Below, piece after piece: positions 48,585-57,370 of a stretch of DNA of 64,000 bases. The position numbers and the translations under genes are program-made. The stretch spans positions 46,224-110,223 of the forward strand of contig NZ_VIAE01000001.1 in the NCBI RefSeq assembly GCF_007821455.1, given 5' to 3'. The notes beneath the pieces are model-generated. The model was not told where the DNA came from and ran no database searches. It was given only the letters and a program-made list of their open reading frames with translations. The DNA is from Candidatus Phytoplasma pini. Its GTDB lineage: Bacteria > Bacillota_I > Bacilli_A > Acholeplasmatales > Acholeplasmataceae. Within the stretch, counting starts at the first letter, position 1. Each line of letters opens with the position of its first letter.

Positions 48585-50114
48585 ATGTTTGATTTTGTAG
48601 GACTAATTATTTTAGATGGTTTGGGTTTATCTAAAAAAAAAGAAGATAATGCTTTTTATTTAGCAAAAACACCTTATTTAGATTACCTCTTTAAAAACTT
48701 TCCTAATACTACTTTAAAAGCTTCAGGGGAAGAAGTAGGTTTGCCAAAAGATCAAGTAGGAAATAGCGAAGTAGGCCATATTAATTTAGGATCTGGAAGA
48801 GTTGTTTATCAATCCTTAACACAAATTAATAAATCTATCCATGACAAAACTTTTTTTAATAATGAAAAATTTTTAAAAGCAATAGAACATGTTAAAAAAA
48901 ATAATAGTAAAATGCATCTTTTAGGATTAGTTTCTGATGGTGGTATTCATTCACATATCGATCATTTTATAGCTTTATTTGATTTATTAAAAAAATATAA
49001 TTTAGAAAAAAAAACATATTTACATGCTTTTATGGATGGAAGAGACGCAGATCCTAAATCAGGTATTTATTATATAAAATATTTAATAGATTATGGTGTT
49101 CAAATTGCTTCTATTTCAGGAAGATATTATGGTTTAGATCGAGATAATAATTGGGATCGTATTAATTTAGTTTATAATATGTTGACATCTAAAAAAAATA
49201 ACTTTGTCAATTCTCCTTTAAAAGGTATTGCAAATTCTTATAAAAAAGGAATTACAGATGAGTTTATTAAACCTTTTATTTCTAATTATAACGGCTTAAT
49301 TGAAGATAATGATAGTGTTATTTTTGTAAATTTTCGTTCTGATCGTGCTATGCGTTTAGCAACAGCATTATCCAATCCTTCTATGACTTCTTATTTTTCT
49401 TCCGAAGGAAAAATTAATTTTCAAGGTGAAAAATTAATTCATAATCTTTGTTTAGTAACAATGACACAATATTCTCCTCAAGTAAAGGCAATGGTAGCTT
49501 TTGAAAAAAATAAATTAAAAAATACTTATGGCGAAATTATTTCTAAATTAGGATTAAATCAATTAAGAATTGCAGAAACAGAAAAATATCCTCATGTCAC
49601 TTTCTTTTTTGATGGCGGAAAACAAATTAATTTAGAAAAAATAGATCATGTTTTAATACCTTCCCCTAAAATAAAAACTTATGATTTAAAACCTGAAATG
49701 AGCGCTTTAGAAATTGCTGCTACCGCTAAAAAATTAATTTTATCTAAAAAATATCAAACTATGATTTTGAATTTTGCTAATCCTGATATGGTAGGGCATA
49801 CAGGTTATCTCGAAGCAACTATTAAAGCAATAGAAACAATAGATAATTGTTTAAGAGAAGTTGTTATAGCTATTTTATCTATTAAAGGTAAAGCTTGTAT
49901 TGTAGCTGATCATGGAAACGCAGAACAAATGAAAGATACAAAGGGAAATCCACATACAGCTCACACTTCTAATTTAGTTCCTTTTATTATAACAGATAAA
50001 ACAATTTGTTTAAAAAACGGTTCTTTATGCGATGTTGCGCCAACTTTATTAGAATTGATGAAAATAACTAAACCAAAAGAAATGACAGGCAAAAGCTTAA
50101 TTCAAAAAATGTAA
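48585..50114 (+). CDS. gpmI: 2,3-bisphosphoglycerate-independent phosphoglycerate mutase
   Basis: Mn-dependent interconversion of 3- and 2-phosphoglycerate; about 509 aa. The start VGLIILDGLGLSK gives the first metal Asp; the phosphorylated serine is in GNSEVGHINLGSGR. DGRDADPKSG, SGRYYGLDRDNNWDR and VNFRSDRAMR are typical substrate segments, and NFANPDMVGHTG and ADHGNAEQM complete the metal site. ATG at 48585 is 10 bases after AAAAGGAG; a GTG at 48579 is also possible. It pairs functionally with eno upstream. Confidence 0.97.
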   Translation: MFDFVGLIILDGLGLSKKKEDNAFYLAKTPYLDYLFKNFPNTTLKASGEEVGLPKDQVGNSEVGHINLGSGRVVYQSLTQINKSIHDKTFFNNEKFLKAIEHVKKNNSKMHLLGLVSDGGIHSHIDHFIALFDLLKKYNLEKKTYLHAFMDGRDADPKSGIYYIKYLIDYGVQIASISGRYYGLDRDNNWDRINLVYNMLTSKKNNFVNSPLKGIANSYKKGITDEFIKPFISNYNGLIEDNDSVIFVNFRSDRAMRLATALSNPSMTSYFSSEGKINFQGEKLIHNLCLVTMTQYSPQVKAMVAFEKNKLKNTYGEIISKLGLNQLRIAETEKYPHVTFFFDGGKQINLEKIDHVLIPSPKIKTYDLKPEMSALEIAATAKKLILSKKYQTMILNFANPDMVGHTGYLEATIKAIETIDNCLREVVIAILSIKGKACIVADHGNAEQMKDTKGNPHTAHTSNLVPFIITDKTICLKNGSLCDVAPTLLELMKITKPKEMTGKSLIQKM

Positions 50115-50261
50115 TAACACAATATTTCAAAAATAAAAATTAATACAATTTAATATTTTTTTATATTATTTCATGAAAATATAGATATTTAAATTGTTTT
50201 ATTTTTGGATTTTAAAATATCAAAAAAATCATTATTATCTATTTATGATAAAATGTTAATA

Positions 50262-50270
50262 TGATATAAT
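50262..50270 (+). promoter_or_regulatory. extended -10 promoter for the coiled-coil membrane protein gene
   Basis: TGATATAAT contains a perfect -10 with the TG extension, about 90 bases before the start codon. The -35 region is poor (TTTATG), which fits an extended -10 promoter. Confidence 0.5.
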
Positions 50271-50362
50271 CCATTAGGATATTATTATATTATTTTTATT
50301 AAAATAATAGTAATTAATAATATTTTTCAAAAACTCATAATAGAAAAGAAAAAATAAAAATA

Positions 50363-51379
50363 TTGAAAGAATCTAAAAAAAATATTTTTTTATTTAAAAA
50401 AATATTTTTTCATCTAACATATTATTTTTTAATATTTTTTATATTAATTTTTAATTTAAATTTTAAAAATAAAATTTTTGGAATAGCAAATTTTGAGACT
50501 ATCGAAACTTTAAAAGAACAAATCAACGAAAAGAAAGAATGGGCTGAAAGAGAACTACGTAATACAAAACAAATACAGGAAGAATTAAAAACCAAAAACA
50601 TCGAAACAGAAACCAATTTAGATAAAATAAAATCAAGTTTAAACGACGATAAAAACGCACAAGATTCATTCATTTATAAATTTAACCAAGAAGAAGAAAA
50701 ATTAATAAGAATAAAGCAAAACGGGAACAAAGAAGAGCAACAAGAAGAAATTAATGAAATTCAAGACAACTACAAAAAATTGTTAAAAGATTATAAAATC
50801 ATTATTTCACAAATTAAACAATATAAAGCTGAAACACAAAAAAAATTATTATATGACACAAAAGCATTAAATGATGAAATTTTGGCAGAATTAGAAAAAT
50901 TTGCAAACTTAAGTGAAAAAGAAAAAACACTAGAGATGCTGACAAATATCAAACAAAAAACATTAGATCTTGAAAAAGATAAATTATACGAAGAAACTGA
51001 AAAAAATTTTAAAGAAACTGAAGAAGAATTAAAGAACGTAATAGACAATAAAGAAGCAGAATTCGATATTGATAAAGAAATGGAAATTAATAACAAATTT
51101 AATAGATCTGAATTAAATTTTCAGAAAATTTTTCAAAAATATAAAGATTTAGAAAAAACAATAAAAAATTTTTTTAAATATATTTTCCAATTTGAAGAAA
51201 CAGATAACAAAATAGAAAAAATAAATTTTTTAAACAATCAATTAAATACAATAAAAAATTCACAAAATATTTTTTTAATTATTTTAATTTGTATTATTAT
51301 TAGTTATTTTTACATAATTTTTATTATAAATAATAAAAAAAATCTAAATAACATAAATACAAAGAAAAACATCCAATAA
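50363..51379 (+). CDS. putative secreted, membrane-anchored coiled-coil protein of unknown function
   Basis: A 338-aa protein not recognised by family. The start is TTG at 50363; the next Met is far inside. A basic start, then hydrophobic residues about 17-36 and a likely signal peptidase site near IFGIA-NFE (about 43). Residues about 50-275 are Glu/Lys/Asn-rich with heptad spacing, predicting a long coiled coil. A second hydrophobic segment at about 302-321 is followed by a Lys/Asn-rich tail of 16 residues. The layout matches the protein at 2322: signal, charged outer part, C-terminal anchor. It has its own extended -10 promoter and terminator. Contact with host cells or a surface role is inference. 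Confidence 0.68.
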   Translation: MKESKKNIFLFKKIFFHLTYYFLIFFILIFNLNFKNKIFGIANFETIETLKEQINEKKEWAERELRNTKQIQEELKTKNIETETNLDKIKSSLNDDKNAQDSFIYKFNQEEEKLIRIKQNGNKEEQQEEINEIQDNYKKLLKDYKIIISQIKQYKAETQKKLLYDTKALNDEILAELEKFANLSEKEKTLEMLTNIKQKTLDLEKDKLYEETEKNFKETEEELKNVIDNKEAEFDIDKEMEINNKFNRSELNFQKIFQKYKDLEKTIKNFFKYIFQFEETDNKIEKINFLNNQLNTIKNSQNIFLIILICIIISYFYIIFIINNKKNLNNINTKKNIQ

Positions 51380-51411
51380 AATATTTTAAATCAAAAGAAA
51401 TATTTATAAAT

Positions 51412-51445
51412 AAAAAAAAGAGTTAAATTAATTACTCTTTTTTTT
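51412..51445 (+). terminator. intrinsic terminator after the coiled-coil protein gene
   Basis: Eight A plus GAGT (51412-51423) pair with ACTC plus eight T (51434-51445) around a 10-base loop. It follows the stop by 32 bases and is also readable from the minus strand. Confidence 0.85.
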
Positions 51446-51650
51446 ATAAAGTAATTGAAAATGAATTAATACATATAAACTAAAAATATTCTAAATTATA
51501 TTTAGATCAAATTTAAAAAATTTTTTTATTTAAAAAATATAATATCACAAATATTTTTTAATAATATCGATAATTTTTTAATATAATTATTTATATGTTT
51601 TTAAAATTATATATTAATTCGCTAAATACAATGATATAAAAAATATAATA

Positions 51651-51992
51651 TTAAAATAATATAACAAAAGCTAAAGCATAATTTTCGCTATGAGTAATAG
51701 AAATCATAATTCGAGGATTAGAAATATTTTCTACATAAGGAAATCCAGAAACAATATCATTTAAAATCGACCAATCGCGATAATTATTTTTTAAATCGCC
51801 TCTTTGATAAGCTTTAAAAATAGCTTCTTTTGCTGCCCATCTGCCAGCTAAAAAACTATATTTTTTTTCCATATGGCGAATTTGTTGATAAATATCAATT
51901 TCTTTTAAAGATAAAACACGATTAACTATTTTTTGCATACCTATTGTTTTTATTCTATAAATTTCAACTAAATCAATGCCAATATTTTTCAT
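51651..51992 (-). CDS. acpS: holo-[acyl-carrier-protein] synthase
   Basis: Transfers 4'-phosphopantetheine from CoA to acyl carrier protein; about 113 aa. GIDLVEI at the start binds Mg, and LAGRWAAKEAIFKAY is the second conserved motif (family: FAAKEAxxKA). SITHSENYALAFVIL is the C-terminal strand. ATG at 51992 fits the family start MKNIGIDLVEI; the frame runs ten codons further to a TTG. The downstream gap to the terminator at 51445 shows no gene. Together with PlsC it suggests ACP-linked acyl transfer even if full fatty acid synthesis is absent. Confidence 0.92.
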   Translation of the reverse strand: MKNIGIDLVEIYRIKTIGMQKIVNRVLSLKEIDIYQQIRHMEKKYSFLAGRWAAKEAIFKAYQRGDLKNNYRDWSILNDIVSGFPYVENISNPRIMISITHSENYALAFVILF

Positions 51993-52097
51993 TTTTATAT
52001 TTTTAGACCTTTTTATTAACAAAATTTTTTTAAATAAATTGAATTAGAATTATTTTTTTCAAAAAAAATATTATATTATTTTATATATAAATAATGC

Positions 52098-52440
52098 TAT
52101 TATCACCTTGGATATTTGGCCGCTGAAAGATGCGAACAGCGCGGATCAATAGAGAATTGTTAAAATCCATCACAAAAAAAAGGTAAGGGACCAAAACTGA
52201 CGTAATATCTTGAACAAAAAACAAAGAAATTATGCAAAAAATGCCACCAAAGAATTACAAATCAACAAATTAAAAACATAAAATTATTTGAAAAGCAGTA
52301 TAAATTACCTAGCAATAGATATTTAATCCCCTAAAAAAGAATATTATTGAAAGCCGTGTACTTGGAAAATTGTTCACACGATTTGGAGCGGGGCTAGTTT
52401 TGTAATAAAAGGTGAGATACAAATCTTGCTAATAAACACA
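52098..52440 (+). mobile_element. decayed group II intron 3' end (maturase C-terminal piece plus domain V)
   Basis: This block is clearly richer in G and C than the spacers around it. Joined across frameshifts and stops, it encodes LAAERCEQRGSIEN, then IHHKKR, then KTKKLCKKCHQRIT. That is the order of the C-terminal Cys/His domain of group II intron-encoded proteins (CxxCG..EN, HH, KTLVLCxxCH), with one zinc Cys changed to Arg. Bases 52351-52384 are exactly 34 nt and fold like domain V: AAGCCGTGT pairs with ACACGATTT, keeping the AGC triad but with a C-A mismatch opposite the triad C, and a damaged upper stem. GGAGCGGGG follows, as in intact introns of this type. The reverse transcriptase part and 5' domains are missing, so the element cannot move. 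It ends beside the ligA stop. Confidence 0.72.
52351..52384 (+). ncRNA. group II intron domain V, degenerate
   Basis: 34-nt hairpin segment with the AGC catalytic triad at positions 2-4 and a lower stem pairing at eight of nine positions. The C4-G31 pair is C-A and the upper stem around GGAAAA pairs poorly, so splicing activity is unlikely. Confidence 0.6.
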
Positions 52441-52441
52441 T

Positions 52442-54454
52442 CTAATCTACCGATATTAATGATGATAAAATATTTTCAAATTTTTGTTCATTTAGAATTT
52501 TAATTTTTAAATTCTTGGCTTTATTTAATTTGGAACCACTATTATGACCGCAAATTAAATAATCAGTATTGGAAGAAACATTATTAATAACATGAGCGCC
52601 ACATTGTTCTAAAATCATTATTATTTTTTTTCTAGAATAAAAACGAAAACTACCTGTTATAGATATTTTTTTATTTTGAAATAAACTATTATTCAAAATA
52701 TTAAAATCTTTTTTTTGTAAATCAGAAATAACTTTTTTTTGTTCTAATAATTCAATTTCTTTAAGATTATTTTCGTTTTTAAAATATTGATAAACACTTT
52801 CAGCTATCTTAGTTCCTATTTCAGGAATAATTGAAATTTCTTCATAAGTAGCTTTTTTTAAATTATTTATATTTTTGAATTTATAAGTTAATAATTTAGC
52901 GATTTTTATGCCTACATGTCTAATACCTAAACCAAATAAAAATCTATCGAAAGTTTGAAATTTACTTTTTTCTAAAGATTTAAGAATATTATCTATCTTT
53001 TTCTTACCGAAATTAAACAAATTTTCTAATTCATCTATTTTTTGTTGTAAATCGTATAAATCAGAAATTTTTTTGATAAAACCTTTTTGAAATAATAAAA
53101 TTAAATTTTTTTTTCCTAAAAAATTAATATCCATCGCTTCTTTAGAAGTAAAATGAATAATTTTTTTAATTGTTTTCTCTGAACATTTTTCGTTAAGACA
53201 AAAATAATCTACTTCATGCTTATTTCTTTTTAATTCGCTATTACAAAAAGGACAATTTTGAATCATTTCGAAAGATTTAGAATCATTGGTTCTTTTTTCT
53301 TTAACTACTTCAATAATTTCTGGAATAATAGATCCTGTTTTATGAACTAAAACTGTATCATTAACGCGAATATCTTTTATCTTAATATAATCATAATTAT
53401 GCAGTGTTGCTTTTGAAACCAAACTGCCTCCTATAATGATGGGCGATAAATGTGCTAAAGGAGTAACCATCCCTGTACGACCTACTTGAAAACTAATATT
53501 TATTATCACAGTAGTATTCTTAATAGAACTAAATTTATAAGCAATAGCCCATTTAGGAAATTTTGTTGTATAACCGATAATAGAATGTGATTCTAATTCA
53601 TTAATTTTAATAACCACACCATCTGTGTCATAAGGTAATTCTTTTTTTAAATGATAATAATAATCAATTTTTGTTTTTAATTTATCGAAAGAATCAATAA
53701 CTTCATAATAAGAATTAACAGAAAAATTCATTTTTTTTAAAAAAATTAAAGATTCTTCTTGAGTTGTAATATAATTAGGAGGATTAACGATTAAATAAAA
53801 AAAAGAAAATAAATTTCTTTGTGCTACTATTTGAGAATTTAAATGGCGTAAGGTACCTGAAGCAGCATTTCTAGGATTAGAAAATAACGTCTTGCCTTTT
53901 TTTTGTTGCATGTAATTTAATTTTTGAAAAGAATTATGATCAAATAGAATTTCTCCTCTAACTTCTAAATCTATTTCGTGCGATAATTTTAAAGGAATAC
54001 TTTTAATAGTCTTGACATTTTCTGTAATTAATTCTCCAAAATCTCCATTACCTCTGGTTAAAGCTTGTTCTAAAATTCCTTTTTTATATTTTAAACTAAT
54101 GGCAACTCCATCTATTTTTAATTCAGTAATGAAACTAAAATTAGTCACTTTTTTCCGAAGACGTTTATTAAAATCCTTTAATTCTTGAAAATTAAAAACA
54201 TTATCTAAAGATAACATTGGTACATCATGTTTCATTTTATTAAATTTAACACTTAACCCCCCGCCCACTTTAAAAGTAGGACTATAAGGCAATTTATATT
54301 GAGGATATTCTTTTTCTAACAAGATTAGTTCTTTTAACAAAGCATCATATTGATGATCAGTTAAAATTGTATTATTTAAATTATAATATTCATGATTAGC
54401 TTGATGTAATTGATCTGTCAAAATTTTAATTTTATTTTGTATCGAAAATTCCAT
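52442..54454 (-). CDS. ligA: NAD-dependent DNA ligase
   Basis: Seals nicks in replication and repair using NAD; 670 aa, full length. The Ia domain is N-terminal (HEYYNLNN). The adenylated lysine is K113 in TELKIDGVAIS. TRGNGDFGE and RGEIL are nucleotidyltransferase motifs, and DTDGVVIK and KWAIAYKF follow. The OB fold is at about 320-400. The zinc finger is CPFCNSEL...FCLNEKCSE; HhH repeats follow with GIRHVGIKIA and IPEIGTKIAESV; and the BRCT domain is at the end (ITGSF...NTDYLICG). The stop is one base from the group II intron remnant, so the insertion did not damage the gene. Confidence 0.97.
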   Translation of the reverse strand: MEFSIQNKIKILTDQLHQANHEYYNLNNTILTDHQYDALLKELILLEKEYPQYKLPYSPTFKVGGGLSVKFNKMKHDVPMLSLDNVFNFQELKDFNKRLRKKVTNFSFITELKIDGVAISLKYKKGILEQALTRGNGDFGELITENVKTIKSIPLKLSHEIDLEVRGEILFDHNSFQKLNYMQQKKGKTLFSNPRNAASGTLRHLNSQIVAQRNLFSFFYLIVNPPNYITTQEESLIFLKKMNFSVNSYYEVIDSFDKLKTKIDYYYHLKKELPYDTDGVVIKINELESHSIIGYTTKFPKWAIAYKFSSIKNTTVIINISFQVGRTGMVTPLAHLSPIIIGGSLVSKATLHNYDYIKIKDIRVNDTVLVHKTGSIIPEIIEVVKEKRTNDSKSFEMIQNCPFCNSELKRNKHEVDYFCLNEKCSEKTIKKIIHFTSKEAMDINFLGKKNLILLFQKGFIKKISDLYDLQQKIDELENLFNFGKKKIDNILKSLEKSKFQTFDRFLFGLGIRHVGIKIAKLLTYKFKNINNLKKATYEEISIIPEIGTKIAESVYQYFKNENNLKEIELLEQKKVISDLQKKDFNILNNSLFQNKKISITGSFRFYSRKKIIMILEQCGAHVINNVSSNTDYLICGHNSGSKLNKAKNLKIKILNEQKFENILSSLISVD

Positions 54455-54504
54455 ATTTAATACCTAATATAATTTTTATTATTTTATTTATAAAAAAATT
54501 TGTT

Positions 54505-56211
54505 TTACATTTTTTCTAAAACAGGTATACCTAAAATACGTAATCCTTCTTTTAAAACAATTGCAACTGCTTTCATTATAAGAATATTAGATTCTTGTAA
54601 AATAAGATTATTAATAACTAAAATTTTTTCTTGATTATAAAATTTATTTGTGTTTTGAGCTAATAACAAAAGATATCTAGCAAAAATACTAGGCATATTT
54701 TTATTTTTACTTTTGTTTAAAGTAACTGAAAATTGATCCATCAATTTAATCAAAATAAAATAATGATTTTTTTGATAATAAACATTCATTTTTGACCAAT
54801 TATATTCGTGTAATTTTTTTTTATCATAATTTTTCGAAATAATAGAATTTAATCTAACAATAGTATATTGTAAATAAGGACCTGTATTACCTTCGAATTG
54901 TACCATTTTTTTTAAATCAAATTCAATATCTAAATGACGATCATTTTTCAAATCATTAAAAACAATAGCTCCAATAGCTATTTTTTGTGCTATTTTTTTA
55001 AGTTCTATTTTATTAGAATTATTATTTTTATTTTTCATAAAATTGACTGCTTCATCAATAGTTTTTTGAAGTATATCAATAAATTTATAATTATGATTCT
55101 TTCGAGTAGAAATTTTTTCATTTTGGAATAAAACTAAACCAAAATTAATATGTTCTATGTTTAATTCAGAATATCCTATTTTATTTAAAACTTGTTTTAA
55201 TTGTTGATAATGTAATTTTTGTTCATTTCCTACAAAATATAAACATTGATGAAAATTAAATTTTTTATAACGATATAAAACACAAGCTAAATCCCTTGTT
55301 AGATAAAGAGTGCTACCGTTATCTTTTTGTAATAAAGCAGGTGGGATGTGATTATCTAAAGGGATAATATAAGCTTTTTTATCTAAAAATAATAAATTTT
55401 TTTTTATTAATTGTTTCAATAATTTTAGAGCTTTTGTATGAAAAAAAGATTCGCCTGTATAAAAATCAAAAGAAACATTTAATAAATTATAGATTTTTTT
55501 AAATTCTTTTAAAGAAATATTTTTAAACCATCTCCATAAAGATAAAATATCTTTATTTTTGTTTTCAAGTTGATAAAAAATAAATTTCGCTTCTCGATTT
55601 AATTCTTCGTTTTTTTCTGATTTTTCATGAAACATAATGTAAAGTTTTTGTAATTCATCAATAGATTTTTTTAAAATACTATCTTTAGAACTCCATTTTT
55701 GATAAGCTAAAATTAGTTTCCCAAATTGAGTGCCCCAATCCCCTAAATGATTAATACTTACAGTTTGAAAACCTAATTTTTGATAAACATTTTTCATAGC
55801 ATTACCAATAACGGTAGAACGTAAATGACCAATAGAAAAATTTTTAGCAATATTAGGAGAAGAATAATCTAAAACAATAACTTTATTTTTTTGTTTTTCT
55901 TGACCATAATTATTTTTTTGTACAATAATATCTGTTAAAATTTTTTGACTAAAACAATTTCTATTTAATTTAATATTCAAAAAACCATTTTTAAAAAAAA
56001 TATTTTCGATTTCTTCTAAAATAATTATTTTTTGTTTAAATTTTTCGAAAATTTCTAATAAATCTATATTAAAAATTTTTTGGTATAAAAACAACGGCAA
56101 ACATAAATCAAAGTTTTCTTTTTCTTTAGGGTTATTTTTCAAAAATACAAAAATATTATATTCTTTCTTAAGAATATTTTTTATTTTTTCTTCAATTTCT
56201 TTTAAATACAT
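54505..56211 (-). CDS. argS: arginyl-tRNA synthetase
   Basis: Class I synthetase, 568 aa. The N-terminal additional domain (about 1-105) is followed by DYSSPNIAKNFSIGHLRSTVIGNA (HIGH as SIGHLRST), INHLGDWGTQFGKLI, the DNGSTLYLTRDLACVLYR segment, and the KMSKS equivalent EKISTRKN. DALM-type C-terminal helices end with EGLRILGIPVLEKM, a typical ArgRS end. It lies 51 bases upstream of ligA on the same strand. Confidence 0.96.
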   Translation of the reverse strand: MYLKEIEEKIKNILKKEYNIFVFLKNNPKEKENFDLCLPLFLYQKIFNIDLLEIFEKFKQKIIILEEIENIFFKNGFLNIKLNRNCFSQKILTDIIVQKNNYGQEKQKNKVIVLDYSSPNIAKNFSIGHLRSTVIGNAMKNVYQKLGFQTVSINHLGDWGTQFGKLILAYQKWSSKDSILKKSIDELQKLYIMFHEKSEKNEELNREAKFIFYQLENKNKDILSLWRWFKNISLKEFKKIYNLLNVSFDFYTGESFFHTKALKLLKQLIKKNLLFLDKKAYIIPLDNHIPPALLQKDNGSTLYLTRDLACVLYRYKKFNFHQCLYFVGNEQKLHYQQLKQVLNKIGYSELNIEHINFGLVLFQNEKISTRKNHNYKFIDILQKTIDEAVNFMKNKNNNSNKIELKKIAQKIAIGAIVFNDLKNDRHLDIEFDLKKMVQFEGNTGPYLQYTIVRLNSIISKNYDKKKLHEYNWSKMNVYYQKNHYFILIKLMDQFSVTLNKSKNKNMPSIFARYLLLLAQNTNKFYNQEKILVINNLILQESNILIMKAVAIVLKEGLRILGIPVLEKM

Positions 56212-56332
56212 AAATAACTTTATTATCCTATTTTTATAATTTTTATATTTATTAAAATAAAAAATGAAAAAAATAATATTATGGTATAAAAAATATTAAA
56301 ACAATTATAATAAAATTATCTTGAAATAAAAA

Positions 56333-57247
56333 TTACATTTTTGATTTTGATAATAATTGATTTAAAAATTCTTGAAAATGAGGAAATAAAGTAGATTCAA
56401 AAAATAAAGATTTTTTTGTCTTAGGATGAATAAAAATTATATTTTTAGAATGTAATAATTGCATTTGAGGCTCTTTTTGTGTTTTTCTTCCGTATAAAGG
56501 ATCACCGACAATCGGATGCTGCAAATAAGATAGATGAACTCTAATTTGATGGGTTCTTCCTGTTTCTAATTCTAATTCTAATAAAGAAAAATTTTCAAAT
56601 CTTCTAATAGTTTTAAAATGAGTTATAGCATTTTTTCCTTTAAAAAAGACCATTTTCTTTAAACGATTATTATGATCTCTATTAATAGGTAAATTAATAG
56701 TTCCTTTATAACCTAAAAAACCATGAATTAAAGCCCAATAAATTCTTTTAATTTTTTTCTGTTGGAGCATTTTTTGCATCTCAACAACAATTTCATCTTT
56801 TTTGCCGACCAAAATTAATCCCGTAGTATCTTTATCTAAACGATGTATAATGCCAGGCCTAAAACCTTTTAATTTTGAAAAATCTTTAATTTGATAAAGC
56901 AAACCATTAATTAAAGTAACACCAGTATAACTTAAACAAGGATGTGTAACTAAATTAGGTGGTTTATTAATAACAATTAAATAATCATCTTCATATATAA
57001 TTTGTAAATTTAAATTTATAGGTCGATAATCATCAATCGCAAAAGATAATGGTTTTTTGTCTTGTTGAAAAGTAACAAAATCATCTTTTTTTAAAAAATA
57101 ACTTTTTTTTACAATTTGATTATTAACGAAAATACTTTTATTCATGATTAAAAAACAAGATTTATTCCTACTCAAATTTAGTTTTTGAGCTAAAAAAAAA
57201 TCTAATCGAAAACCATGTTCTTTCTGAGCAACAATAAAACTTTTCAT
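56333..57247 (-). CDS. rluD: pseudouridine synthase, RluD/RluA family
   Basis: Converts uridines of large-subunit rRNA to pseudouridine; 304 aa. An N-terminal S4 RNA-binding domain (RLDFFLAQKLNLSRNKSCFLI..KSIFVNN) precedes the catalytic domain with the active Asp in IIHRLDKDTTGLILVGK (HRLD). ETGRTHQIRVHLSYLQHPIVGDPLYG (key RTHQIR) is another signature. The S4 domain plus length suggest RluD, but RluC and other paralogues look alike, so the exact site is not settled. Confidence 0.92.
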   Translation of the reverse strand: MKSFIVAQKEHGFRLDFFLAQKLNLSRNKSCFLIMNKSIFVNNQIVKKSYFLKKDDFVTFQQDKKPLSFAIDDYRPINLNLQIIYEDDYLIVINKPPNLVTHPCLSYTGVTLINGLLYQIKDFSKLKGFRPGIIHRLDKDTTGLILVGKKDEIVVEMQKMLQQKKIKRIYWALIHGFLGYKGTINLPINRDHNNRLKKMVFFKGKNAITHFKTIRRFENFSLLELELETGRTHQIRVHLSYLQHPIVGDPLYGRKTQKEPQMQLLHSKNIIFIHPKTKKSLFFESTLFPHFQEFLNQLLSKSKM

Positions 57248-57370
57248 ATATACATTATTATATAATAAAAATTCTAAAATTTACTTTCTTTCAAAAAAAG
57301 ACAAATATATATGATTAATTCAAAAAATCAAAATAAATTATAGATAATAATTTAATTTTGGAAATTCAAA

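Noticed and set aside
50422..51096. Two minus-strand frames (83 and 101 codons) inside the coiled-coil protein gene
   Set aside because: Ser/Phe-rich products are the expected antisense reading of Glu/Lys-rich codons.
52098..52440. tmRNA, RNase P RNA or SRP RNA as the explanation of the GC-rich block
   Set aside because: None of their conserved cores was found. The maturase Cys/His motif and the 34-nt domain V explain it better.
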